64,000 bases of DNA from CAXBDP01 sp963974465. Its GTDB lineage: Bacteria > Bacteroidota > Bacteroidia > Cytophagales > Cyclobacteriaceae. The translations under genes and the position numbers were made by a program. The notes below the pieces were generated by a model. The model did not search any database, was not told the DNA's origin, and worked only from the letters and a program-made list of their open reading frames with translations. The stretch lies in the NCBI GenBank assembly GCA_049340005.1, contig JBMPIY010000002.1. One strand, given 5' to 3'. Shown in pieces: positions 37,225-45,547 of this stretch (the stretch's first letter is position 1; the number at the start of each line of letters is the position of its first letter).

Positions 37225-37261
37225 AGAATCCCGACTTGCAAAAGTTGGGATTCTATTTTTA
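37225..37261 (+). terminator. Hairpin with T-tract in the divergent merC control region
   Basis: Stem AGAATCCCGACTT (37225-37237) pairs with AAGTTGGGATTCT (37242-37254) with one G-T pair and the loop GCAA, followed by ATTTTTAC. It reads as a terminator on the plus strand, although no annotated gene lies upstream of it in that direction. Confidence 0.55.
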
Positions 37262-37263
37262 CA

Positions 37264-37293
37264 TTGAGCTTAACAATTTTGGTGGTAAATTTG
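37264..37293 (+). promoter_or_regulatory. Promoter of the Cys-x2-Cys protein / ABC operon
   Basis: TTG at 37264-37266, a 19-base spacer and TAAATTTG at 37286-37293, a full match to the Bacteroidota pattern, 33 bases before the ATG at 37327. Confidence 0.7.
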
Positions 37294-37326
37294 ATTTAAT
37301 TATTAGAAAATAAAATCCGTAAAAAG

Positions 37327-37800
37327 ATGCATAGTCAAATACATAAAAAATTACCTCTCCTTTCATTGATTGGAATTCTACTATTATGTAGTCAATACGG
37401 AATTGCACAAGATTCCAATGGCTGGGCTGTATTTTCGAGAGTCGAATTCAAACCAAAGTTTGTGGAGGATTTCAATGCCCATATGTTCTATCCAGAATTT
37501 ACGGAGGAGATATTAGCCATGGAAAGCAAAGAGATTACACTCGAAGGCTATGTGATTCCTCTCCCAGTGGACAATGAAGTTGATTTCACAGTGTTGTCTT
37601 ATTATCCATATGCGCAGTGTTTCTTTTGCGGTGGTGCTGGACCTGAAACGATCGCTACCGTTTACTTTAAAGATAAGCCCAAGAAATTCAAGGTAGATGA
37701 ATTCATCAAAGTGAAAGGAATTTTAGTATTGAATGCTGAGGATATTGACAAAACTAACTTCATTATCACAGATGCTGTATTAGTAAATAATTCCAAATAG
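37327..37800 (+). CDS. Secreted Cys-x2-Cys protein, first paralogue
   Basis: About 157 residues with a signal peptide (LLSLIGILLLCSQYGIAQ). The mature part has SKEITLEGYVIPLP and the motif QCFFCGGAGPETIATVYF, then VKGILVLN. The overall form resembles DUF3299-type periplasmic proteins, but the C-x2-C-G-x2-GPET core is its own; a metal or disulfide role is likely. A clear paralogue (39903) follows after an ABC ATPase and permease, so the four genes form one unit. Confidence 0.75.
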   Translation: MHSQIHKKLPLLSLIGILLLCSQYGIAQDSNGWAVFSRVEFKPKFVEDFNAHMFYPEFTEEILAMESKEITLEGYVIPLPVDNEVDFTVLSYYPYAQCFFCGGAGPETIATVYFKDKPKKFKVDEFIKVKGILVLNAEDIDKTNFIITDAVLVNNSK

Positions 37801-37924
37801 TAAGATCAACCTCCCGCCATTTCCAAGGCTGAATTTCAGTCATTCTACCAGAATTCACTCGGCTATGTAAAAATGGCTTGTCAAGACGGCATAAATTCAT
37901 AATTTAAGGAAAAACCTATACAAA

Positions 37925-38560
37925 ATGATTGAATTCGAAGGCGTCAGCTTTTCTTATGATCAAAATGCTCAATTCAGATTTAAGGATTTGAAACTTGAGC
38001 AGGGTAGTCATTGGCTAATTTTAGGAGCATCTGGTAGCGGTAAAACCACTTTACTGCATTTGCTTTCAGGCTTGCTGAGACCGCAGTCTGGCAGCATTAA
38101 AATATCGGGTAAAGATATTGCCAGAATCAGCGAAGCCGAATTAGATAAATTCCGTGGAAAAGAAATAGGCTTAGTCTTTCAAAAAGCTCACCTGGTAAGT
38201 GTATTAAGTGTTAAGGATAATTTGGCTTTGGCGCAATATCTAGCTGGACTACCGCAAGATAGCGGGAGGATAAAGGAAGTACTAGCCGAGTTGCAATTGG
38301 AGAGTAAAATGAACTCAAAGCCGCATCAGCTTAGTCAAGGAGAGCAACAAAGAGTTACCATCGCTAGGGCAGTTCTAAACAAACCTTCAGTCATATTTGC
38401 TGATGAACCTACCTCTGCGTTGGACGATATGAATACTGAAAAGGTGATGAACCTTTTAGAAAATCAAGCAAAAAAATACAACGCCACTTTGGTAATTGTA
38501 ACTCACGACCAAAGGCTGAAAGGCAGAATTTCTAACCAAATAAAATTGGAAACGATATGA
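37925..38560 (+). CDS. ABC transporter ATP-binding protein (LolD/MacB type)
   Basis: Nucleotide-binding subunit of 211 residues: Walker A GASGSGKTT, signature LSQGEQQRV, Walker B VIFADEPTSALD and the switch histidine in VTHDQ. It overlaps the permease gene by 4 bases. The class drives mechanotransmission through FtsX-like permeases (lipoprotein release, macrolide and other export), not solute import. One octamer is at 38262. Confidence 0.92.
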   Translation: MIEFEGVSFSYDQNAQFRFKDLKLEQGSHWLILGASGSGKTTLLHLLSGLLRPQSGSIKISGKDIARISEAELDKFRGKEIGLVFQKAHLVSVLSVKDNLALAQYLAGLPQDSGRIKEVLAELQLESKMNSKPHQLSQGEQQRVTIARAVLNKPSVIFADEPTSALDDMNTEKVMNLLENQAKKYNATLVIVTHDQRLKGRISNQIKLETI

Positions 38561-39870
38561 ATTTGCCGACTATAAGCTGGAATTACCTTAAAGGAAAGCC
38601 ACTCAATACATTTTTGAATGTATTTCTGCTGGCTTTGGGAATTGCCATCATCATCGTGTTGCTTTTGGTGAGCAGACAAGTAGAAGAAAATTTGACCAAA
38701 AATGCCCGCGGAATCGATTTGGTAGTTGGCGCAAAAGGTAGCCCATTACAATTGATCTTGTCTAGCATATTTCATATTGACTTCCCTACAGGCAATGTAT
38801 CCTTAGAGGAAGCTGAAAAATTGCTCAACCACCGATTAGTAAAAAATGCAATCCCTCTAGCTCTAGGCGATAATTATGGAGGCTTTAGAATTGTAGGTAC
38901 ATCGAATGAATACACTGATCTATATGAAGCAGAAATCGCCGACGGTGAAATTTGGGAAGAACATTTCGAAACAACTTTAGGCTCAGAAGTAGCTGTAAAA
39001 TCAGGTCTTAAAATTGGCGATGAGTTTTATAGCGCACATGGAATTTCTGATGGCGGCCACAGTCACGATACAGAACCCTTTGTGGTGGTAGGCATCCTTA
39101 AGACTACAGGATCGGCAGTGGACAACCTTATATTCACCAATGTTGAAACCGTTTGGTTAAGCCATGAGGATGGTATGGTTGCAGAAGAAGATTCTACTGT
39201 AGTTTCTGTTCCTACAACCACTACTATCAGACCCGCATTTGGTGTTCGCCCTTCAGGTACTACTGCAAGTCAAAGAAAACTGAAACTTGGAAATACAGAA
39301 AGAGACCCAAGTATTCCATTGGCAGGCAAGGAAATTACTTCTATGTTTATCCAATACAGATCACCCCTTGGCGCTGTACAATTGCCGCGATATGTAAATA
39401 GCCAAAGCTCAATGCAAGCTGCATCGCCAGCTTTCGAAACAGCTAGATTATTTACTCTTATCGGTGTTGGAGTAGATGTAATGCAAGGCTTTGCTTATTT
39501 GATAATCTTTATTTCAGCATTAAGTATTTTCATTGCTCTTTACAATGCGTTGAAGGAAAGAAAATATGATTTGGCAATAATGCGTTCTTTAGGAGCGAGC
39601 AAACAAAAACTCTTTATCCATGTAATATTAGAGGGAATTATTATTACCAGCTTAGGAGCTATATTTGGTTTATTGCTTGGACACGGCATGGTGGAATTAC
39701 TTGGAGCAATATTTGAGCAGTCTGGACAATTAGGTGTTACTGGCAGGCAATTCCTTAAAGCTGAACTTATTATAATTGCTGGAAGTTTGATTATTGGAAT
39801 CATTGCCGCTTTAATACCAGCAATCCAATCTTATCGAACAGATATTTCGAAAGTTCTGGCTCAGGGTTAA
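38557..39870 (+). CDS. FtsX-like ABC permease with a histidine-rich loop
   Basis: The 437 residues have an N-terminal helix, a large periplasmic domain and three C-terminal helices, the LolC/MacB pattern, ending SKVLAQG. The periplasmic domain contains HGISDGGHSHD (H161, H168, H170), a histidine cluster of the kind used to sense or bind zinc, which the lipoprotein-releasing permeases lack. It lies between two Cys-x2-Cys secreted proteins and opposite a MerC gene, all of which point to metal handling. Confidence 0.85.
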   Translation: MNLPTISWNYLKGKPLNTFLNVFLLALGIAIIIVLLLVSRQVEENLTKNARGIDLVVGAKGSPLQLILSSIFHIDFPTGNVSLEEAEKLLNHRLVKNAIPLALGDNYGGFRIVGTSNEYTDLYEAEIADGEIWEEHFETTLGSEVAVKSGLKIGDEFYSAHGISDGGHSHDTEPFVVVGILKTTGSAVDNLIFTNVETVWLSHEDGMVAEEDSTVVSVPTTTTIRPAFGVRPSGTTASQRKLKLGNTERDPSIPLAGKEITSMFIQYRSPLGAVQLPRYVNSQSSMQAASPAFETARLFTLIGVGVDVMQGFAYLIIFISALSIFIALYNALKERKYDLAIMRSLGASKQKLFIHVILEGIIITSLGAIFGLLLGHGMVELLGAIFEQSGQLGVTGRQFLKAELIIIAGSLIIGIIAALIPAIQSYRTDISKVLAQG

Positions 39871-39902
39871 CTTTGTAAAAGCATTAAAAAAATTAAAATA
39901 TC

Positions 39903-40358
39903 ATGAAACGCAATTTCTTATTAACTTTTATCCTTGTATTTGGAGTTACACTTTTGGCTCAAAGTCAATCAATTAACTTCAATAGTAGTATATGGGGTAC
40001 TTTATCTAAAGTCACTTATAAAATTGGAAAAGATGAATACGGCGAATTATACATTCCTGTATTTGATGAAGATGTAAAAAAACTCGAAGGAAAAGAAGTT
40101 GTAATACCTGGTTATATTATTCCATTCGATGGAATGTTCAAGCCAGATCATATAATTATCAGCTCTCTCCCACTTAGCGAATGTTTCTTTTGTGGATCAG
40201 GTGGACCTGAAACTGTAATGGATGTATTCCTTAAAGAGCCTGTGAAATACACAAGCAATCCCATCAAGATCAGAGGTATTCTTACTTTAAATGATAAGGA
40301 TCCTGATCAAATGATGTACATTCTGAAAGATGCAAAATTTGACGGATTAGCATTCTAA
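39903..40358 (+). CDS. Secreted Cys-x2-Cys protein, second paralogue
   Basis: About 151 residues with a signal peptide (NFLLTFILVFGVTLLAQSQ). It matches the 37327 product in order: KEVVIPGYIIPF, ECFFCGSGGPETVMDVFL, KIRGILTLND. The two paralogues bracket the ABC pair and are about equal in length. A long perfect hairpin follows and ends the unit. Confidence 0.75.
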   Translation: MKRNFLLTFILVFGVTLLAQSQSINFNSSIWGTLSKVTYKIGKDEYGELYIPVFDEDVKKLEGKEVVIPGYIIPFDGMFKPDHIIISSLPLSECFFCGSGGPETVMDVFLKEPVKYTSNPIKIRGILTLNDKDPDQMMYILKDAKFDGLAF

Positions 40359-40380
40359 ACTATAAGGACGAAAATATTTA

Positions 40381-40420
40381 GGGCAATTATCAAATATTTG
40401 ATAATTGCCCTTTACTTTTG
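40381..40420 (+). terminator. Perfect 15-base hairpin ending the ABC unit
   Basis: Positions 40381-40410 form a perfect inverted repeat (GGGCAATTATCAAAT with its complement), followed by TTTACTTTTG. It is a good terminator of the 37327-40358 genes. Confidence 0.75.
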
Positions 40421-40439
40421 CCCTCTAAATAAAAAAACC

Positions 40440-40889
40440 ATGAACAAATTAAAAACATTATTCTTAGCTGTAGTTGTTGCTTTTGTAGCAATTGCTTGTG
40501 AAAGTGGACCAACTGAAGAGGAACAACAAAATTCTTTGAAAGATGAAGTAATGGAAATTCATGACGAGGTAATGCCGAAAATGGGCGAAATGAATACCTT
40601 GAAGAATGAATTACTTGCAGATGCAGATAGCCTATCGGCCGACTCTAGCAATGTTGAAAACTTAGAATTGAGCATAGATTTAAAGCAAATTGCCAGTGAA
40701 CTGGAAGAAGCTAATAAATCTATGATGGATTGGATGAGAAACTACAAGCCAACATTCGATGAGCAAACACATGAAGAAATCATGCAATACCTTGAAGATC
40801 AAAAAGTAAAAGCTGGTGAAGTAAAAACTAAAATCCTTACTAGCATCGAAAAAGCTAAAGCTAAAATTGCTGAAAAATCTGAGGAGTAA
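40440..40889 (+). CDS. Small helical lipoprotein
   Basis: About 149 residues: KTLFLAVVVAFVAIACESG gives a lipoprotein signal with the cysteine near residue 18. The rest is acidic and helical (HDEVMPKMGEMNTLKNELLADADSLS) ending in a lysine-rich helix. It resembles small viral-type coiled lipoproteins of Bacteroidota without a known function. A start at 40398 would put 14 residues before the signal. It follows the ABC unit but has its own terminator on either side. Confidence 0.7.
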   Translation: MNKLKTLFLAVVVAFVAIACESGPTEEEQQNSLKDEVMEIHDEVMPKMGEMNTLKNELLADADSLSADSSNVENLELSIDLKQIASELEEANKSMMDWMRNYKPTFDEQTHEEIMQYLEDQKVKAGEVKTKILTSIEKAKAKIAEKSEE

Positions 40890-40915
40890 TAAAACTCACA
40901 TCGATTGAAAAAATG

Positions 40916-40946
40916 AAAGCAGGCCAGATTTGGCTTGCTTTTTTAT
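40916..40946 (+). terminator. Terminator after the helical lipoprotein
   Basis: AAAGCAGGCC (40916-40925) pairs with GGCTTGCTTT (40932-40941) with a mismatch, then a T-run. Confidence 0.7.
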
Positions 40947-40989
40947 TTTCAAGGTTCTCACACTATTCATTTCATATTGACCCTAAAAC

Positions 40990-41023
40990 AAAAAAAACCA
41001 AGATCAAATCTTGGTTTTTTTTA
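40990..41023. terminator. Terminator after tsf
   Basis: AAAACCAAGAT pairs with ATCTTGGTTTT around a 3-base loop CAA (centre near 41007), with A and T runs on both sides, so it can act in both directions. It ends the rplM-rpsI-rpsB-tsf transcript on the minus strand. Confidence 0.8.
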
Positions 41024-41044
41024 AAATAATATGTGGGAGGATAA

Positions 41045-41875
41045 TTAACCTAATGCTACTCTTTTGAATGCACTTACAGTTAGTCCTTTATTCACGCTAT
41101 CCAAGTATTGTTGAATAGTCATGCTATTGTCTTTCACAAAAGTTTGACTTAACAATGTATTGTCTTTGAAAAACTTGTTCAATTTACCAGTAGCAATACG
41201 CTCAAGCATTTCCTCAGGCTTACCTTCTTGGCGAGCTTGATCCATACCGATTTCTATTTCTTGCTGTATCACTTTCTGATCAACACCGTCTTTATCTAAA
41301 GCTACAGGATTCATCGCTGCGATTTGCATAGCAACATCACGTCCTGCTTCACTTACATCAGCATCGCCAGTGTTTACCATTGCTACCAATACGCCAAGCT
41401 TAGCACCCATGTGGATATAGCTAATCACTTTTTCACCTTCTACAATTTCAAAAGCAGTGATTTCAATTTTCTCACCAATCTTACCGATCATTTCTACTAG
41501 CTTATCGGCTACAGTAAGGTCACCCAATTGTAGGGCTTTCAACTGCTCTATCGTAGCTGGCTTGTTTTGGTAAGCCAAGTCGGCAATTGCATTACCTAAT
41601 GCTTGGAACTCATCGTTTTTAGCAACGAAATCGGTTTCACAACCTACCGCTACGATGACACCTGTTTTGTGATCGTCGCTAGTTCTTACAAAAACACTTC
41701 CTTCATTTGTTTCTCTGTCAGAACGAGCAGCAGAAACCTTCTGACCTTTTTTTCTTAGGATTTCAATTGCAGTATCGAAATCTCCACCAGCTTCAGTGAG
41801 TGCTTTTTTGCAATCCATCATACCGGCACCAGTCATTTGTCTAAGTTTGTTGACGTCTTGTGCTGTAATAGCCAT
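41045..41875 (-). CDS. tsf: Elongation factor Ts
   Basis: Guanine-nucleotide exchange factor for EF-Tu. The 276 residues open with the family N-terminus VNKLRQMTGAGMMDCKKALTEAGGDFDTAIEILRKKG and contain the TDFVAKNDEF loop that contacts EF-Tu. It is the last gene of the rplM-rpsI-rpsB-tsf group; a strong hairpin lies between rpsB and tsf. Confidence 0.97.
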   Translation of the reverse strand: MAITAQDVNKLRQMTGAGMMDCKKALTEAGGDFDTAIEILRKKGQKVSAARSDRETNEGSVFVRTSDDHKTGVIVAVGCETDFVAKNDEFQALGNAIADLAYQNKPATIEQLKALQLGDLTVADKLVEMIGKIGEKIEITAFEIVEGEKVISYIHMGAKLGVLVAMVNTGDADVSEAGRDVAMQIAAMNPVALDKDGVDQKVIQQEIEIGMDQARQEGKPEEMLERIATGKLNKFFKDNTLLSQTFVKDNSMTIQQYLDSVNKGLTVSAFKRVALG

Positions 41876-41923
41876 GATAAGTCTTATTTTGTTAAGTGAA
41901 TAATCAGGTTAGAATTAAAACAA

Positions 41924-41960
41924 AAATTGAACATTGGAGCAGGGTCACAATGTTCAATTT
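41924..41960 (-). terminator. Hairpin between rpsB and tsf, possible attenuator
   Basis: Thirteen-base perfect stem: AAATTGAACATTG (41924-41936) with CAATGTTCAATTT (41948-41960), loop of 11 bases. On the minus strand it is followed by TTTTGTTTT, as in a terminator that lets part of the transcripts through into tsf. Confidence 0.65.
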
Positions 41961-41987
41961 CAATTTTATACGAAAATTATTGTAAAC

Positions 41988-42755
41988 TTATTCCGCTTTA
42001 GCCTCTTTAAGGTCGGCTTGTTTTTTAGCTTCAAGCTCTTCATTCTGACGCACATCTTCTTTCTCTTGCTTACGCTCCATCAAACCTTCTTCGATAGCAG
42101 CTGCAAAAGCTTTTGTGATGATTGTGATTGATTTCCAAGCATCATCATTTGCTGGGATTGGAAAATCAACTGTACTTGGGTCAGAGTTAGTATCAACCAT
42201 TGCGAATACTGGAATATTTAATCTCTTTGCTTCTTTTACAGCGATGTGCTCACGTTTTACGTCAACCACAAACATTGCTGCAGGTAAGCGGGTAAGATCA
42301 ACAATACCACCTAGCACTCTCTCCATTTTCTCTGCTTCGCGTTGCACCATTAGGCGTTCCTTCTTAGCAAGATTCTTGTAAGCTTCGTCTTTCATCAATT
42401 TATCCATTGAAGAAAGCTTTTTCATTGACTTACGTATTGTAGAGAAGTTAGTAAGCATACCGCCCAACCATCTTTCTGTTACGTAAGGCATTTTAAGCCT
42501 TTTTGCTTCTTCAGTCACAATGTCTTTCGCTTGCTTTTTAGTAGCTACGAACATGACCTTACGACCTGAACGAACAAGATTTTTAATTGCATGCGATGCT
42601 TCGTCGAGACATGCTAATGTTTTATTAAGATCTATAATGTGAATTCCATTCTTCTCCATAAAAACATATGGAGCCATTTTTGGATCCCACTTACGAGTAA
42701 GGTGACCGAAGTGTACACCTGCATCCAAAAGATCTTTGTATTCTAATTTGGCCAT
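41988..42755 (-). CDS. rpsB: 30S ribosomal protein S2
   Basis: About 255 residues. The ATG at 42755 gives MAKLEYKDLLDAGVHFGHLTRKWDPKM, the standard start (a reading frame continues 33 codons upstream but into rpsI). Contains YVFMEKNGIHIIDLNKTL and ERWLGGMLTNFSTI. The C-terminal tail (EDVRQNEELEAKKQADLKEAKAE) is acidic and charged. Confidence 0.97.
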   Translation of the reverse strand: MAKLEYKDLLDAGVHFGHLTRKWDPKMAPYVFMEKNGIHIIDLNKTLACLDEASHAIKNLVRSGRKVMFVATKKQAKDIVTEEAKRLKMPYVTERWLGGMLTNFSTIRKSMKKLSSMDKLMKDEAYKNLAKKERLMVQREAEKMERVLGGIVDLTRLPAAMFVVDVKREHIAVKEAKRLNIPVFAMVDTNSDPSTVDFPIPANDDAWKSITIITKAFAAAIEEGLMERKQEKEDVRQNEELEAKKQADLKEAKAE

Positions 42756-42777
42756 CAAAAATTCGTTTTGAAATCTA

Positions 42778-43164
42778 TTAACGTTTGCTGAACTGGAATT
42801 TCCTTCTTGCTTTTCTTCTACCTGGCTTCTTACGTTCCACCATTCTTGGGTCACGAGTTAAGAAACCTTCTTTTTTCAAGGCTGGGCGATGCTCTTGGTT
42901 ATTCTCGCACAATGCACGACTAATACCTAGACGAATTGCTTCTGCCTGACCTGTTAAACCACCACCATCTACATTCACAACAACATCGAAAGATTCAGGC
43001 ACATTCACAAGGTGGAATGGCTGCTTTACGATTGTTTGCAAAATTTCAGAAGGAAAATAATCGCTCAATTTGCGATCATTGATAGTTACCTCTCCTTTAC
43101 CTGCGCTCATGTAAACTCGCGCTACGGAGGTTTTTCTTCTACCTAAGGTATTGATAATTTCCAT
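42778..43164 (-). CDS. rpsI: 30S ribosomal protein S9
   Basis: The 128 residues include [34 protein letters not shown] and the terminal [10 protein letters not shown], whose last arginine and lysine residues reach the P-site tRNA. It follows rplM by 16 bases, the standard L13-S9 pair. Confidence 0.97.
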   Translation of the reverse strand: MEIINTLGRRKTSVARVYMSAGKGEVTINDRKLSDYFPSEILQTIVKQPFHLVNVPESFDVVVNVDGGGLTGQAEAIRLGISRALCENNQEHRPALKKEGFLTRDPRMVERKKPGRRKARRKFQFSKR

Positions 43165-43180
43165 GTAATCGATTATCAGA

Positions 43181-43624
43181 TTATAGTTTTATCACTTCTG
43201 GCTTCTGAGCTTCATGTGGATGCTCAGTTCCTTCGTAAACATACAAATTTTTAAAAAGCTGTCTGCCAAGTCTTGTTTTTGGAAGCATACCTCTTACGGC
43301 TCTCTCAACCAATAAACGAGAAGACTTGTTTTTCAATTCTCTAGGAGTAATTGATTTTTGACCTCCTGGATATCCAGTGTAAGAAAGATAAACTCTATCG
43401 TCCATTTTCTTTCCAGTCATTCTTACTTTGTCAGCGTTGATTACGATTACATTATCGCCAGTATCAACGTGCGGAGTATAATCAGGCTTATGCTTGCCTC
43501 TGATTACTTTCGCAACCTGACTTGAAACACGACCAAGCACCTGTGCACTTGCGTCTATTATCACCCACTTCTTCTCAGCAGTAGCCTTATTAACCGAAAC
43601 GGTTTTATAACTTAGAGTATCCAC
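43181..43624 (-). CDS. rplM: 50S ribosomal protein L13
   Basis: The 147 residues include [38 protein letters not shown] and [16 protein letters not shown]. The start codon is GTG at 43624. It is the first gene of the ribosomal group, with its own promoter. Confidence 0.96.
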   Translation of the reverse strand: MDTLSYKTVSVNKATAEKKWVIIDASAQVLGRVSSQVAKVIRGKHKPDYTPHVDTGDNVIVINADKVRMTGKKMDDRVYLSYTGYPGGQKSITPRELKNKSSRLLVERAVRGMLPKTRLGRQLFKNLYVYEGTEHPHEAQKPEVIKL

Positions 43625-43685
43625 TTCTTGTAGAATTTAATGCCTTAACAAACAATCATTTATAGTTCCCCCTGAAAAAGGGACA

Positions 43686-43716
43686 CAAAGATATGAGTAT
43701 AGATTTGGAAAAACAA
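43686..43716 (-). promoter_or_regulatory. Promoter of rplM
   Basis: On the minus strand TTG (43716-43714), a 20-base spacer and TATCTTTG (43693-43686) match the Bacteroidota promoter. The leader from about 43679 to the GTG holds only a weak TCCC/GGGA hairpin, so no L13-type leader structure is clear. Confidence 0.7.
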
Positions 43717-43738
43717 CAATATCAAGGAAATATCAGTC

Positions 43739-44455
43739 TTAATGTGTAAATTTTCTTAATTGATTTACAGCGACCTTAAAATCCTTAGGGTATGGAGCCT
43801 CCCAACCTAGCTCATCGCCATTCAGTGTCCTGAATCGAAAACTTTTGGCGTGCAAAGCTACTCTTTTTATTATTGGAAGTTCATCTTCTCCGTCTTTTAT
43901 ATTGTATTGTTTTTTATAAGTTGACAAAAATAGTGGTTTTCCACCATAAGTTTCGTCTCCAACGAGTGGCGCTTTCATCCAAGCAGCATGCACTCTGATC
44001 TGATGCATACGTCCCGAAAGCGGAAAACAGCCCACTAAAGTATGGAATCTATACGCCTCCAAGGTTTTAAAAACCGTGGTTGCTTCCTTACCTTCTCTTG
44101 TATCTACTCTTACAATTCCCTTTGCCAATGTTTTTAAAGGCACATTGACTACATCTTCCTTGAAGTCATGCACACCATCTACTATGGCATGGTAAATCTT
44201 CAATACCTCCCGCTTTTCCAATTGGATGGAAAGATTGCGGTATGCCTCTGCATTTTTGGAAAGGATTAAGATACCAGAGGTTTCTTTATCCAATCTATGG
44301 CAAAGCTGTAGGTTTTCATCATATTCCTTCGCCAATGATAATAAACTCACAGGATCATGTCTATCATCCAATGAAGAAAGATAAGCAGGTTTATTTACTG
44401 CTATATAATTAGCATCTTCACCTATAATCAAACTCTCAAAACTAATTTTCTTCAT
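43739..44455 (-). CDS. RluA-family 23S/tRNA pseudouridine synthase
   Basis: The 238 residues hold the catalytic motif HRLDKETSGILILSK (aspartate nucleophile), and the C-terminal GRMHQIRVHAAWMKAPLVGDETYGG. No S4 domain is present, so it resembles the shorter RluA/TruC-type enzymes; the target uridine is unknown. It starts 9 bases after the sensor kinase gene and follows the same strand. Confidence 0.88.
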   Translation of the reverse strand: MKKISFESLIIGEDANYIAVNKPAYLSSLDDRHDPVSLLSLAKEYDENLQLCHRLDKETSGILILSKNAEAYRNLSIQLEKREVLKIYHAIVDGVHDFKEDVVNVPLKTLAKGIVRVDTREGKEATTVFKTLEAYRFHTLVGCFPLSGRMHQIRVHAAWMKAPLVGDETYGGKPLFLSTYKKQYNIKDGEDELPIIKRVALHAKSFRFRTLNGDELGWEAPYPKDFKVAVNQLRKFTH

Positions 44456-44464
44456 CTTTCTTTT

Positions 44465-45541
44465 CTATCCTTTCGCCTGCTCCTTAATTGGCTCATCTGC
44501 AATAATAGGTTGTGGTCTCTTCAATTTAAAACTAAAAACAGAGCCTTTACCAACCGTGCTCGTTACCATCACTTTAGAGTTATGAGCTTCGATTATATGC
44601 TTCACAATAGCCAATCCAAGACCCGTTCCACCTTTTTCTTTTGATCTGCTCTTTTCTACTCTATAAAAACGCTCGAAAATTCTCTTAATATCTTCTGGAG
44701 GAATTCCCTTGCCGGTATCTTTTATGAATATAGTAACATCTTGCTTGCCTTGCTCAAAATCTATGATAATGCTGCCTTCGTCCGAACTATATTTCACTGC
44801 ATTGGAAACGAGATTTAGCATTACCTGATAAATCTTTTCTGGATCGGCATGCACAAATATTGGATCCTTGAATTCCTTCGCAAAGGTAATCTCTATTTTC
44901 TTTTTAATTGCTTTATCTTCGAGTTGATCTACTACCTCCTCAGCAATTTCAAGAATATTTACATTCCCAAAATTCATTTTCACCGCTCCAGTTTCTATTC
45001 TTGATAAGGTCAGTAAGTCTTGTACTAAGCGATCAAGACGATCTAAACTACGACCTGCTCTTCTCAGGAATTTCAATCTTACGGCCTTATCTTCCACTGC
45101 TCCATCAAGTAATGTATGGATGTAACCTTGGGCTGAGAAAATAGGCGTTTTTAATTCATGCGAAACATCCGCCACAAACTCTCGACGAAAAGCTTCCATT
45201 TTCTTCAAATCTTCAATCTCCCGCTGCTTCATCGATGCATAGGAAAATAGCTCCTTATTGATGCTTCTGAAAGGATTATTGAAATCTAATTGACTTTTGG
45301 GATTAATCACTTTGCCCCCTTCTTTCAGTCGCTCTAAAACGCGATAGATTTTGGTTACTTCTTTAAAAATAAGTAGCTCCATAGTGATGGAAGTGAAAAT
45401 AACCGATGCAGAAAAGGAAATAACAAATGTAACGCCCAAAGCTATCTTACTTACCTCTGGCACCAAAGACAAAAAAGCCGTAGTAACTACGGCTATTGAA
45501 CAAGCTAAAAACAGGGCTACCGCTCTAGAGTTTATTCTCAT
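44465..45541 (-). CDS. PhoR-like sensor histidine kinase
   Basis: The 358 residues have two membrane segments (about 7-27 and 32-55) with almost no periplasmic loop, then a linker and HisKA with H128 in VSHELKTP, and HATPase_c with NLVSNAVKY, GKGIPPEDIKRIFERFYRVE and GTGLGLAIVKHI. Without a sensing domain it may respond through a partner, as PhoR does in the phosphate system. It lies 6 bases after its response regulator. Confidence 0.88.
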   Translation of the reverse strand: MRINSRAVALFLACSIAVVTTAFLSLVPEVSKIALGVTFVISFSASVIFTSITMELLIFKEVTKIYRVLERLKEGGKVINPKSQLDFNNPFRSINKELFSYASMKQREIEDLKKMEAFRREFVADVSHELKTPIFSAQGYIHTLLDGAVEDKAVRLKFLRRAGRSLDRLDRLVQDLLTLSRIETGAVKMNFGNVNILEIAEEVVDQLEDKAIKKKIEITFAKEFKDPIFVHADPEKIYQVMLNLVSNAVKYSSDEGSIIIDFEQGKQDVTIFIKDTGKGIPPEDIKRIFERFYRVEKSRSKEKGGTGLGLAIVKHIIEAHNSKVMVTSTVGKGSVFSFKLKRPQPIIADEPIKEQAKG

Positions 45542-45547
45542 TAATCG

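Noticed and set aside
43625..43680. L13 autoregulatory leader RNA before rplM
   Set aside because: Only a weak TCCC/GGGA stem is visible; no clear conserved structure.
17974..45225. Near matches such as CCTCCCGT (17974), GCGGGAGT (31057) and TCTCCCGC (45217)
   Set aside because: Single-mismatch words are not frequent enough by eye to count as copies; I kept only exact ones.
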